A DNA stretch of 10,088 nucleotides from UBA11524 sp034104265 (GTDB lineage Bacteria > Bacillota > Clostridia > Christensenellales > Aristaeellaceae), in the NCBI GenBank assembly GCA_034104265.1, contig JAXEEE010000004.1, positions 1-10,088 on the forward strand. Reading direction: 5' to 3'. Made by a program: the position numbers and the translations under genes. Shown here piece by piece: positions 1 to 6,434 of this stretch (positions within the stretch are counted from its first letter, which is position 1; each line of letters opens with the position of its first letter). The notes under the pieces are model-generated. The model did not search any database. It was not told where the DNA came from and was given only the letters and a program-made list of their open reading frames with translations.

Positions 1-233
1 ATCTGCTGGGACGCCGGATGAACCGCCAGGCACTGGGCAGTATGTTCTCCGGCGCAGCCCTGGGCGTGCCGTACCTGCTGGTGATGATCCGGATCCGGCG
101 GATCACGGGAACGGATTTCAGCCGGTTCCTGCGGACTCTGGGTGCCGGCACTCTGGCGGTCGCCGCAATCTATGTTGTCATCACTGTGCTGATCCGAAGG
201 TATTACCTTCGCCGCATTATCGGGAGAGAGTGA
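1..233 (+). CDS. C-terminal end of a membrane protein, probably an FtsX-type ABC permease (5' truncated)
   Basis: The reading frame is open from the window edge (first full codon at 3) to a TGA at 231-233, so this is the last 76 or so codons of a longer gene; the ATG at 18 is probably internal. The fragment has two hydrophobic stretches, around GAALGVPYLLVMI and GAGTLAVAAIYVVITVLI, separated by a basic and polar stretch. It ends in an arginine-rich tail (RRYYLRRIIGRE), as expected for a cytoplasmic end after a final membrane helix. Its stop lies 9 bp before the start of an ABC ATPase of the LolD/MacB class, whose partners are FtsX-family permeases. The permease assignment therefore comes mainly from context and topology. 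I cannot identify the substrate, and another membrane protein is possible. Confidence 0.55.
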   Translation, partial: LLGRRMNRQALGSMFSGAALGVPYLLVMIRIRRITGTDFSRFLRTLGAGTLAVAAIYVVITVLIRRYYLRRIIGRE

Positions 234-242
234 GGAATTTGA

Positions 243-962
243 ATGAGCGAAACATCGAAAATCATCGAGATTCGTGATCTGAAAAAAGAATACAACGAAG
301 CATCCGGCTCGATTCTCCGGGGGCTGTCCTTCGACGTCAACCCTGGGGATTTCATTGCGGTGATGGGACGGTCGGGCTGCGGGAAGACCACCTTTCTGAA
401 GATCCTGGGGCTGGTACTGAAGAAATCTTCCGGCACGTATCTGTTCCGGGACAGAAACATTGACGACCTCTGGGAGTCGGAGATTGCAGACATCCGCCGG
501 CGGGAGATGGGGTTCGTTTACCAGAATTATAACCTGATGCAGAGCCTTACAGCCCGGGAGAATATCGAGCTTCCTGCTGTGCTGGACAAAACCCCGCAGG
601 ACAAGCGTTCGGCTCGATGCATGTCTCTGATGGAGGAATTCGGCATCGCCCATCTGGCGGAGAAGTATCCGTACGAAATGTCCGGCGGCGAACAGCAGCG
701 GGTCGGAATATGCCGGGCCTTGATCAATGACCCGGACCTGATTCTGGCGGATGAACCGACCGGTAATCTGGATTCGGTCATGGGGGAAACGGTGATCAGA
801 GCTTTCCAGCGAATGAACCGGGAGATGGGGAAAGCGGTCATTATCGTCACCCACGATCCGAAAATCGCCGCCCGGTGCCGGAAAACCGTTCACATGAAGG
901 ACGGGGTCTTCACGGATCCGGAGCAGCCTCGTCCACCGGCTGCCGGACAGGCGTCAGAATGA
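243..962 (+). CDS. ABC transporter ATP-binding protein, LolD/MacB (FtsE-like) class
   Basis: This 239-residue protein is a complete stand-alone nucleotide-binding domain that would power a separate permease by ATP hydrolysis at the inner face of the membrane. Visible motifs are Walker A GRSGCGKTT (residues 42-50, K48), the Q-loop YQNYNLM (Q94), the signature MSGGEQQR (146-153), Walker B LILADEPTGNLDS (D170, catalytic E171) and the switch histidine in VTHD (H204). The signature and the ADEPTGNLDS Walker B are typical of the family that includes LolD, MacB and BceA; members extract lipoproteins or move peptides and antibiotics. Length is normal for the family. The ATG at 243 follows a modest Shine-Dalgarno sequence (TGAGG, 231-235) and lies 9 bp after the membrane-protein gene, so the two are probably one transporter. 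The last 15 or so residues (PEQPRPPAAGQASE) look like a disordered tail. The substrate is unknown. Confidence 0.93.
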   Translation: MSETSKIIEIRDLKKEYNEASGSILRGLSFDVNPGDFIAVMGRSGCGKTTFLKILGLVLKKSSGTYLFRDRNIDDLWESEIADIRRREMGFVYQNYNLMQSLTARENIELPAVLDKTPQDKRSARCMSLMEEFGIAHLAEKYPYEMSGGEQQRVGICRALINDPDLILADEPTGNLDSVMGETVIRAFQRMNREMGKAVIIVTHDPKIAARCRKTVHMKDGVFTDPEQPRPPAAGQASE

Positions 963-987
963 TAACAATGAAAATGAAGAGGAAATC

Positions 988-1707
988 ATGAAGTATGAAA
1001 ATATTGTGCGGGGAACGTTCATAGACCGGCCGAACCGCTTCGTTGCCCATGTGGAGACCTCAGGCTGGCCGGAAACCGTTCATGTGAAGAACACCGGCCG
1101 CTGCCGGGAGCTGCTGCTGCCCGGCGCTGCGGTCTGGCTGGAGGAAAGCGGCAATCCCGCCCGCAAGACCCGCTACGACCTGGTCTGCGTGGAGAACCGC
1201 GGCTATACTGTCAACATGGACAGCCAGGCCCCCAACCTGATCTTCGGGGAATGGCTGGCCTCCGGAGCCTGCCTGCCGGGCGTGCGCGCCATCCGTCCGG
1301 AAACCCGCTATGGCGATTCCCGCTTTGACTTCGCCTATGAACGGGAGACGGCGGAGGGTGAAAGCATCCGCGGCTTCGCGGAGGTGAAGGGCGTCACCCT
1401 GTTTGACGACGGGGGCGTCGCCTACTTCCCCGACGCGCCCACGGAGCGGGGCGTGAAGCATGTGCGGGAGCTGATCGCTGCCCGTGAGGCCGGGTACGAG
1501 GCCATGATCTGCTTCGTGCTGCAGCGGGAGAACGTGACCTGCCTCAGGCCCAACGACCGTACCCATCCGGCCTTCGGCGAGGCGCTGCGGGAGGCCGCGG
1601 CATCCGGCGTGATGCTGAAGGCCGTGTGCTGCAGCGTCACCCCCGACAGCTGCACCGCCGACCATATCGTCCCCGTGATCCTGGATGAAAGGAGTCCCGC
1701 CCCGTGA
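988..1707 (+). CDS. sfsA: SfsA family DNA/RNA nuclease (sugar fermentation stimulation protein homolog)
   Basis: The 239-residue product matches SfsA along its whole length and has the usual size. The N-terminal part (about 1-80) contains the family's OB-like region with HVKNTGRCRELL; the middle has NMDSQAPN; the C-terminal part has RFDFAYE (D114) and GFAEVKGVTL (E132, K134), the acidic and lysine positions of a PD-(D/E)XK-like nuclease core, then FPDAPTERGVKH and the FVLQRENVTCLRPND segment. Family members have been described both as nucleic-acid binding regulators of maltose metabolism and as nucleases; the physiological role here is not shown. The ATG at 988 has GAAGAGG at 976-982. The stop overlaps the start of the next gene by 4 bp (GTGA), which implies translational coupling. 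The first 25 or so codons are more AT-rich than the rest, close to the composition change seen at the end of the ABC ATPase gene. Confidence 0.93.
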   Translation: MKYENIVRGTFIDRPNRFVAHVETSGWPETVHVKNTGRCRELLLPGAAVWLEESGNPARKTRYDLVCVENRGYTVNMDSQAPNLIFGEWLASGACLPGVRAIRPETRYGDSRFDFAYERETAEGESIRGFAEVKGVTLFDDGGVAYFPDAPTERGVKHVRELIAAREAGYEAMICFVLQRENVTCLRPNDRTHPAFGEALREAAASGVMLKAVCCSVTPDSCTADHIVPVILDERSPAP

Positions 1708-2612
1708 AGAAGCTTATCGCCCTCACGCTGGCCCTGACGCTGTGCCTGACAGCCGCGTCCGCGCTGGCGCTGTCCAGCGAGACGGTCATTGAACCGGCCT
1801 GGCCTGTGCCGGAGTATGTGACCTGGCTGCTGGAGGCAGCCCGGGGGGAGCTGGGCTACGAGGAGGGCACACGGGGCTGGACCAAGTACGGCGAGTGGCG
1901 GGGCGATCCCTACGCCCAGTGGTGCGCGGAGTACCTGTGCTGGTGCGTGGATCAGGTAGATCAGCAGCACGGCACGGAGCTGCTTCAAAACGTATACCCC
2001 CTCTACTCCGGCACCAACACGGGCAAGAACTGGTTCATCCGCCAGGGCCGCTACGTGTGCCGGTGGGGGAACATCGACGGCTGGGGCTACCAGTGGCTCA
2101 AGGGCGAGGACAGCTACATCACCACGGGCAGCTACATTCCCCAGCCGGGGGACTGGGTCTTCTTCACCTGGGACAGCGACCAGGACACCGACCACGTGGC
2201 CATGGTGGAATACTGCACCCAGGACGAGGAAGGCAATGTGACCATCCATGTGCTGGAGGGCAACGCACCCTCGGCGGTGGCGCGGAACACCTACCCCCTG
2301 ACCTACACGCGGATTCTGGGCTTCGGTACGGTGCATGACGTGATGGACATCACCATGCGCTCCGGCTGCACGGGCGAAAAGGTGCGTGCGCTGCAGGAGA
2401 AGCTGATCTACCTGGGCTACATGACCGAGGGGCAAAACGGCGGCACCTACGGCAGCGGCACCCAGCAGGCCGTGACGGCCTTTCAGGCGGACGAAGGCCT
2501 GAAGCAGCACGGCATTGCCAACATCGCCACCCAGGCCGCGCTGGACAAGCGCTACAACCAGGCGCTGGATCAGGATCCGAACACCTGGCTCATCCTTGAC
2601 GACGATGATTAA
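1704..2612 (+). CDS. Secreted CHAP-domain amidase/endopeptidase with a peptidoglycan-binding domain
   Basis: This 302-residue protein should be exported and act on cell-wall peptidoglycan. It begins with a signal peptide (MKKLIALTLALTLCLTAASALA, cleavage likely after ALA at about residue 22). The catalytic domain (about 35-210) fits the CHAP fold: the nucleophile is probably C74 in QWCAEYLCWC, the base H164 in TDHVAMVE, and the third polar residue E185 or N187 in LEGN. A helical PG_binding_1-type domain follows (about 217-283), with RSGCTGEKVRALQEKLIYLGY and a later GSGTQQAVTAFQ segment. The extreme C-terminus is acidic (LDDDD). The start is GTG at 1704, supported by AAAGGAG ending at 1694 and a 4-bp overlap with sfsA. 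Such proteins usually remodel the wall or lyse competitors; the sequence does not say which. Specificity (amidase versus endopeptidase) cannot be told from the motifs. Confidence 0.87.
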   Translation: MKKLIALTLALTLCLTAASALALSSETVIEPAWPVPEYVTWLLEAARGELGYEEGTRGWTKYGEWRGDPYAQWCAEYLCWCVDQVDQQHGTELLQNVYPLYSGTNTGKNWFIRQGRYVCRWGNIDGWGYQWLKGEDSYITTGSYIPQPGDWVFFTWDSDQDTDHVAMVEYCTQDEEGNVTIHVLEGNAPSAVARNTYPLTYTRILGFGTVHDVMDITMRSGCTGEKVRALQEKLIYLGYMTEGQNGGTYGSGTQQAVTAFQADEGLKQHGIANIATQAALDKRYNQALDQDPNTWLILDDDD

Positions 2613-2638
2613 CCGATAATAACGCTGGAGGCATCCTG

Positions 2639-4258
2639 ATGGATCCCATTTATGTATTCGGTCACCGCAACCCGGACACGGACTCGGTGGTTTCCGCCAT
2701 GGCCTACGCCGCGCTGCACAACGCCCTGGGCGAAAACGAGTACCAGGCCGCCTGCCTGGGCCGCCTGAACGACGAAACCGCCTACCTGCTGGAGCGGTTC
2801 GGCTTTGAGCCGCCGCAGCTGCTCTCCACCGTGCGCACCCAGGTGCGGGACATTGAGTTCGACCATCCGCCGTTCGTGTCCTCCGCCGTGGCCATGAGCC
2901 ACGCCTGGGAGATTTTCCGCACCAATCCCAACCTGTTCGCCCTGCCCGTCACCACCGACGGCGGGAAGCTCTACGGCATGCTGACCACCACCAACGTGGC
3001 CGAGCGGGACATGGACTCCATCTACCGCCCCGTGGCGGAGGACGTGCCGGTGTGCAACCTGCTGGCCGCCCTGGAGGGCCGGATCATCAACAACGACGAC
3101 GATGTGTTCGACCACATTTCCGGCGAGGTCATCATCGCCCTGCCCTCCTCCGGCGACTGCCTGCGGGGCGTGGGCGAGGGCGCGGTGATCATCTGCGGGC
3201 AGCAGGAGGACGTGGTGGAGAAGGCGCTCTCCCTGAAGGCCAGCTGCATCATCCTCTGCCAGAGCGACCTGGCGGAAAAGTACCGGGGGCTGTCCTCCCC
3301 CACCTGCCTGATCGCCACCCCCTGCGACGCCTACCGCGCCGCCCGCATGATCTACCAGGCTGCGCCGGTGGGCCGGGTGGCCGCCACGGAGGATCTGACC
3401 TACTTCCGCCTGGACGATTATCTGGACGATGTGCGGGAGACCGTGCTGCAGAGCCGTCACCGGGCCTACCCCGTGCTGGACGAAAACGACCGGGTGGTGG
3501 GCACCCTGGGCCGGTATCACCTGTTGCGGCCCCGGCGCAAGCGCGTGGTGCTGATGGATCACAACGAGCGCGCCCAGTCCGTCCCCGGGCTGGAGCAGGC
3601 GGACATTGTCGCCATCATTGACCACCACCGCCTGGCGGACGTGCAGACGGGCAACCCCGTCTTCATGCGCAATGAGCCTGTGGGCTCCACCACCACCATC
3701 GTGGCCTCCATGTACCAGGAGCTGGGGCTGATGCCCCCGGAGAAGCTGGCGGGGCTGATGGCCGCGGCCATCCTGTCGGACACGGTGCTGTTCAAGTCCC
3801 CCACCTGCACGCCCCGGGACAGGCGGATCGCCCAGCGGCTGGCGCGCATTGCGGGCCTGGACCTGGACACCCTGGGCCGGGAGCTGTTCTCCGCCGCCTC
3901 CGCCAGCGGCAAGCCCGTGGACGAGCTGCTGGCCACGGACTTCAAGGAATTCCACATTGCCGGCCACACCCTAGGCATCGGGCAGATCACCTGCCTGGAC
4001 ACCGACCGGGCGCTGGAGCGGCTGCCGGAGATTCTCCCCGCCATGGAGGCCATGAAGGCGAAGAATGGCTACGACATGCAGCTGCTGATGCTCACCGACG
4101 TGCTGCGGGAAGGCACGGAGCTGATCTTCCTGGGCGATGAGGACGTGATCCGCATGGCCTTCAACGTCAGCGATGTGCAGGGCAACCACGTTTTCCTGCC
4201 CCACGTTGTGTCCCGAAAGAAACAGATTGTCCCGGCCCTGGCGCTTCTGTGGGGCTAA
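2639..4258 (+). CDS. ppaC: Manganese-dependent inorganic pyrophosphatase, family II with CBS-DRTGG regulatory insertion
   Basis: This cytoplasmic enzyme hydrolyses pyrophosphate to phosphate, pulling biosynthetic reactions forward. The N-terminal DHH domain is split by a regulatory insertion. Metal ligands are in place: H9, D13 and D15 in GHRNPDTDS, D307 in LMDHNE, H329/H330 in IIDHHR and D381 in LSDT. The insertion comprises CBS1 (about 68-130), a DRTGG domain (about 135-250) and CBS2 (about 252-298). The C-terminal DHHA2 domain (about 395-539) ends with the substrate-binding SRKKQ motif (R526, K527, K528). The 539-residue length agrees with known clostridial CBS-pyrophosphatases of about 550 residues. 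By family knowledge, AMP and ADP inhibit such enzymes and ATP or diadenosine polyphosphates can activate them, so this copy is probably tied to energy charge. GGAGG (2627-2631) lies 7 bp before the ATG. Its position between two secreted-protein genes has no obvious functional reason. Confidence 0.94.
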   Translation: MDPIYVFGHRNPDTDSVVSAMAYAALHNALGENEYQAACLGRLNDETAYLLERFGFEPPQLLSTVRTQVRDIEFDHPPFVSSAVAMSHAWEIFRTNPNLFALPVTTDGGKLYGMLTTTNVAERDMDSIYRPVAEDVPVCNLLAALEGRIINNDDDVFDHISGEVIIALPSSGDCLRGVGEGAVIICGQQEDVVEKALSLKASCIILCQSDLAEKYRGLSSPTCLIATPCDAYRAARMIYQAAPVGRVAATEDLTYFRLDDYLDDVRETVLQSRHRAYPVLDENDRVVGTLGRYHLLRPRRKRVVLMDHNERAQSVPGLEQADIVAIIDHHRLADVQTGNPVFMRNEPVGSTTTIVASMYQELGLMPPEKLAGLMAAAILSDTVLFKSPTCTPRDRRIAQRLARIAGLDLDTLGRELFSAASASGKPVDELLATDFKEFHIAGHTLGIGQITCLDTDRALERLPEILPAMEAMKAKNGYDMQLLMLTDVLREGTELIFLGDEDVIRMAFNVSDVQGNHVFLPHVVSRKKQIVPALALLWG

Positions 4259-4270
4259 GAGAAAGATTAC

Positions 4271-4275
4271 GGAGG
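4271..4275 (+). promoter_or_regulatory. Ribosome binding site that fixes the start of the repeat-tailed protein
   Basis: GGAGG lies 6 bp before the ATG at 4282. The alternative upstream GTG at 4249 overlaps the end of the pyrophosphatase gene, would place this Shine-Dalgarno inside the coding region, and would put a basic extension ahead of an otherwise normal signal peptide. Confidence 0.8.
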
Positions 4276-4281
4276 TTACGC

Positions 4282-5796
4282 ATGACCCACCTGTTCAAGA
4301 GAATAACGGCGCTGCTGTTGTGCCTGTGCCTGCTTCTCCCCTGTCTGGCCTGCGCCGAAGGGGCCCATGCCGTCCGCTTCACGCTGGAGGCGGAGATGAA
4401 CCCCGACGCCTATCCCGAGGCGGATCGCAAGCTGATGGAGGCGCTGTCGGAGCTGATCGGCATCATCGGCCTGGAGGGCACCTTTGAGTACAACGAGGAC
4501 TGCATCGATCTGAACGCGCAGCTGATGCTGGATCAGGCGGAGGAAACCCGCACCGCCTTCCGCCTGTACGGGTGCGAGAGCACCTGGGCGCTGCAAAGCA
4601 GCCTGCTGGGCGAGCAGCAGCTGTTCTTCCCCCTGACCAGCCTGCTGGAATTCTGCATGAAGGCCTACTTCCACCTGAATGTGCCGCTGCAGCGGGTGGG
4701 TCTGCTGCTCACGCCCTTTGTGCACAAGGACGCCTTCGCCACCTTCACCTCCATGTGGCATTCCGTCATGAACAGGGAGGAAGGTACCCGCACCATCCCC
4801 CGGGAGGACGTGCTGGAGCTGGCGGGACAGATCGCCGACACTGCCTGGACCGACCGGGCCTTCACCTACTGGGCAATGGCGGTGGGGCTGGAAAGCGGCT
4901 ATGACACGGCCATCACCGACGCCTTCACGGGCCTGCAAACGTGGGCGGACAGCTTCCTGGAGGAGGAGGGCGTCACGGTCACCGTCACCGGCGCGGATCA
5001 GACCTGGGCCACCGGCAGCACCACGCTGTTCTCCCGCACGGTGCGGGAGGGCTGGACCACCCTGTCCCTGTCCCTGCCCGCCACCCCGGAGGGCTATGTG
5101 CTGTCCGGCTTCCTGACCGTGCTGGACACCGGCGCGTACCTCAATGCTGACGCCCGCCTGACCGTCACCCTGGAGGGCGAGAGCATCCTGGACATGCGGC
5201 TCTCCGCGGATGACATTCCCCTGCTGATTTCCTCCGACGGCCCCTTTGCCCTCACCTGGGATGTCACCGGTGACGCTGCCCCCGACGGGGTTCACCTCCG
5301 CTTTGAGGGCGAAAGCGAGGACGGCGTTTTCACCATCCGGCAGAAGGACGCCGCCACCGGCGACACCATGCTGACCCTGCGCGGCACCGCTGCCCCGGGG
5401 CAGAATGTCTCCCCCCTGAACTGGACGCCCCGGGATCTGACCGGCCTGGCCTTCTTCTCCGTCAGCGACTCGACCCTGTCCCAGTTTGCGGCGGATGTGC
5501 TGCCCACCTTCGCCAGGGGCGCGCTGCCCCTGCTGGCCCACGCCCCGGTCAAGGCCTGCCAGGCGCTGATGGATCTGGTCACCGGCACCGGCATTCTGGA
5601 TTTGATGACCTCCTCCACCACCGACCTGGACAGCGTGGATGAGGAAACCGCCTTTGATGAGGAGGGCTCCTTTGACGAGGAAGGCTGGTTCGACGAGGAA
5701 GGCTCCTTTGATGAGGAAGGCTGGTTCGACGAGGAAGGTTCCTTTGACGAGGAAGGCTTCGGCGTCGACTGGGATGACGAAAGCCTGTACGAGTAA
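4282..5796 (+). CDS. Exported protein of unknown function with an acidic FDEEG-repeat tail
   Basis: I do not recognise this 504-residue protein. It starts with a signal peptide (basic MTHLFKR, hydrophobic core ALLLCLCLLLP, probable cleavage after ACA at about residue 25); the cysteines do not form a good lipobox, so export by signal peptidase I is more likely than lipidation. Residues about 27-190 appear mainly helical (for example AYPEADRKLMEALSELIG), while about 225-400 alternate in a way that suggests beta strands (VTVTVTGADQTW, GWTTLSLSL, ARLTVTLEGE, VHLRFEGES). A further helical part (about 405-445) precedes a low-complexity tail: six tandem hexapeptides FDEEG[S/W/F] at residues 458-493, then GVDWDDESLYE. 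The tail is strongly acidic with regularly placed Phe or Trp. A role in binding cations or envelope partners is possible but is inference. The gene lies 23 bp after the pyrophosphatase gene and is followed by a strong terminator, so it is probably last in its operon. Confidence 0.82.
   Translation: MTHLFKRITALLLCLCLLLPCLACAEGAHAVRFTLEAEMNPDAYPEADRKLMEALSELIGIIGLEGTFEYNEDCIDLNAQLMLDQAEETRTAFRLYGCESTWALQSSLLGEQQLFFPLTSLLEFCMKAYFHLNVPLQRVGLLLTPFVHKDAFATFTSMWHSVMNREEGTRTIPREDVLELAGQIADTAWTDRAFTYWAMAVGLESGYDTAITDAFTGLQTWADSFLEEEGVTVTVTGADQTWATGSTTLFSRTVREGWTTLSLSLPATPEGYVLSGFLTVLDTGAYLNADARLTVTLEGESILDMRLSADDIPLLISSDGPFALTWDVTGDAAPDGVHLRFEGESEDGVFTIRQKDAATGDTMLTLRGTAAPGQNVSPLNWTPRDLTGLAFFSVSDSTLSQFAADVLPTFARGALPLLAHAPVKACQALMDLVTGTGILDLMTSSTTDLDSVDEETAFDEEGSFDEEGWFDEEGSFDEEGWFDEEGSFDEEGFGVDWDDESLYE
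5653..5760 (+). repeat. Six 18-bp in-frame tandem repeats (three 36-bp units) encoding FDEEG[S/W/F]
   Basis: Units begin at 5653, 5671, 5689, 5707, 5725 and 5743 and encode FDEEGS, FDEEGW, FDEEGS, FDEEGW, FDEEGS and FDEEGF. The alternation of S and W makes a 36-bp higher-order period. Copies differ almost only at silent positions (TTT/TTC, GAT/GAC, GAG/GAA, GGC/GGT). Low divergence suggests recent expansion by slippage or unequal exchange. Because the unit is a multiple of three, copy-number change would alter tail length without a frameshift. Confidence 0.95.
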
Positions 5797-5817
5797 GCGT
5801 GTTCCTGGTTTCCCGTG

Positions 5818-5831
5818 CCGCCATTCGGCGG
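5818..5831 (+). other. Short perfect hairpin ahead of the terminator
   Basis: CCGCC and GGCGG (5818-5822 and 5827-5831) can pair around an ATTC loop. The hairpin sits directly against the terminator stem that starts at 5832. It has no T-tract of its own; it may protect the mRNA 3' end, assist the terminator, or be chance in GC-rich DNA. Confidence 0.45.
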
Positions 5832-5859
5832 AAGCGTCCCGGATTGCCGGGGCGCTTTT
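5832..5859 (+). terminator. Rho-independent terminator of the sfsA to repeat-protein unit
   Basis: AAGCGTCCCGG (5832-5842) pairs with CCGGGGCGCTT (5847-5857) across an ATTG loop, giving an 11-bp stem with a single G-U pair. It runs into TTTT (5856-5859) and T-rich sequence. It lies 35 bp after the stop codon at 5796, and separates the upstream genes from the MarR promoter. Confidence 0.9.
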
Positions 5860-5870
5860 CTATTGTTCAT

Positions 5871-5884
5871 TGTTTGTTCAAACA
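5871..5884. promoter_or_regulatory. Upstream palindrome, possible MarR operator
   Basis: TGTTTG (5871-5876) and CAAACA (5879-5884) form a perfect inverted repeat with a 2-bp spacer. Its centre is 19 bp from that of the next palindrome, close to two helical turns, and it lies upstream of the -35 box. Use as an operator for the adjacent MarR gene is inferred from position and symmetry. Confidence 0.5.
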
Positions 5885-5887
5885 TTA

Positions 5888-5905
5888 TCAATAGCACGCT
5901 ATTGA
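5888..5905. promoter_or_regulatory. Palindrome overlapping the -35 box, probable MarR operator
   Basis: TCAATAGC (5888-5895) and GCTATTGA (5898-5905) are perfect 8-bp arms around an AC spacer. MarR dimers bind inverted repeats of about this size, and this one covers the first four bases of the TTGACA box, so binding would block RNA polymerase. The half-site CTATTG also occurs at 5860-5865. Assignment to this regulator is an inference. Confidence 0.68.
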
Positions 5906-5930
5906 CAGTGTTTTTCGCCTGCGCTATACT
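5902..5930 (+). promoter_or_regulatory. Sigma-A (sigma-70 type) promoter of the marR-ABC exporter operon
   Basis: TTGACA (5902-5907) and TATACT (5925-5930) are separated by exactly 17 bp. The -35 box is consensus and the -10 differs from TATAAT at one position. Transcription should begin near 5937, leaving a leader of about 33 nt before the GTG start at 5970. This is the only strong promoter I could see in the window. Confidence 0.88.
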
Positions 5931-5953
5931 ATTATCTGTTACCTTGTGCAAAG

Positions 5954-5960
5954 AAGGAGG
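5954..5960 (+). promoter_or_regulatory. Strong ribosome binding site that selects the GTG start of the MarR gene
   Basis: AAGGAGG lies 9 bp before the GTG at 5970. The in-frame GTG at 5946 would put this site inside the coding region, and the ATG at 5963 is only 2 bp away and in the wrong frame for the MarR protein. Confidence 0.8.
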
Positions 5961-5969
5961 AAATGCATC

Positions 5970-6398
5970 GTGTGCAAACCGCCCCATGCACTGGGGCCGA
6001 CCATCAAGCGCATCAACGACTATATGGCCAAGGAGGCCAACCGCCACCTGAAGGCCCACAACCTGACCCTGGCGCAGAACCGGCTGCTGATGACCCTGTA
6101 CCGTCAGGCAGAATACACCGCCACCCTCAAGGAGCTGGAGGGGCTGTTCCACGTCTCCCAGCCCACGGTGGTTGGTCTGGCGGCCCGGCTGGAGGCCAAG
6201 GGCTTTGTCACCCGGTGTCCGGATCCCTGCGACAGGCGTATCAAGCATGTGCGGCTGACGGAGGCGGGCCGCGCCATGTGCCTGGCCTCCCTGGAGGACA
6301 TCCACACCCTGGAGGAAAAGCTGACCGCTCCCCTGACTCCCGAGGAACGGGCTGCCTTTGCCGATATGCTCACGCGCATTGCCGCGTCCATGCGCTGA
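5970..6398 (+). CDS. MarR-family winged helix-turn-helix transcriptional regulator
   Basis: This 142-residue protein should bind DNA as a dimer and most likely represses its own promoter and the exporter genes behind it. An N-terminal helical dimerisation part (about 8-48, HALGPTIKRINDYMAKEANRHL, then LTLAQNRLLMTLYR) leads to the winged helix (about 50-98): helix TLKELEGLF, recognition helix SQPTVVGLAARLEAKGF, and a wing with DRR and VRLTEAG, the hallmark of MarR proteins. C-terminal helices (105-142) complete the dimer interface. Length is normal. The wing carries a CPDPC pair (C83, C87) where relatives usually have a sequence like DPSDRR, and there is a cysteine right after the start (C2); redox or metal sensing is possible but untested. 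The inducing ligand is unknown. The gene has its own promoter with overlapping palindromes and precedes the exporter pair by 36 bp with no terminator between. Confidence 0.94.
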   Translation: MCKPPHALGPTIKRINDYMAKEANRHLKAHNLTLAQNRLLMTLYRQAEYTATLKELEGLFHVSQPTVVGLAARLEAKGFVTRCPDPCDRRIKHVRLTEAGRAMCLASLEDIHTLEEKLTAPLTPEERAAFADMLTRIAASMR

Positions 6399-6434
6399 TG
6401 CCCACCGCGCCCATCACTGCAACAGAAAGGATGA

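Noticed and set aside
879..1093. Similar short strings ACCGTTCACATGAAG and ACCGTTCATGTGAAG in the ATPase gene and sfsA
   Set aside because: The match is short, lies in unrelated proteins at conserved or plausible coding positions, and has no flanking similarity, so it is probably chance.
1422..2510. Long open frame on the minus strand opposite sfsA and the CHAP gene
   Set aside because: It is antisense to two well-supported genes, has a His/Val/Gly/Ala-rich composition typical of the complement of GC-rich codons, and shows no domain.
2609..3967. 452-codon minus-strand frame opposite the pyrophosphatase gene
   Set aside because: The forward frame carries all metal ligands and the SRKKQ motif; the reverse frame is Gln/Gly/His-rich noise with no recognisable motif.
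4282..4360. Lipoprotein signal in the repeat-tailed protein (PCLACA)
   Set aside because: The residues before each cysteine (C-L-A and L-L-P) do not fit a lipobox, while ACA fits an ordinary signal peptidase I site.
4276..5541. 421-codon minus-strand frame opposite the repeat-tailed protein
   Set aside because: The forward frame has a signal peptide, a Shine-Dalgarno sequence and a terminator; the reverse is low-complexity Gly/Gln-rich sequence.
5653..5760. 36-bp periodic repeats as a possible CRISPR array
   Set aside because: There are no unique spacers; the units are directly adjacent and in frame within a coding region.
5639..5905. Forward frame through the repeat giving a basic RKA-type repeat protein
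   Set aside because: It is a frame-shifted reading of the FDEEG array with no ribosome binding site, and it runs through the terminator.
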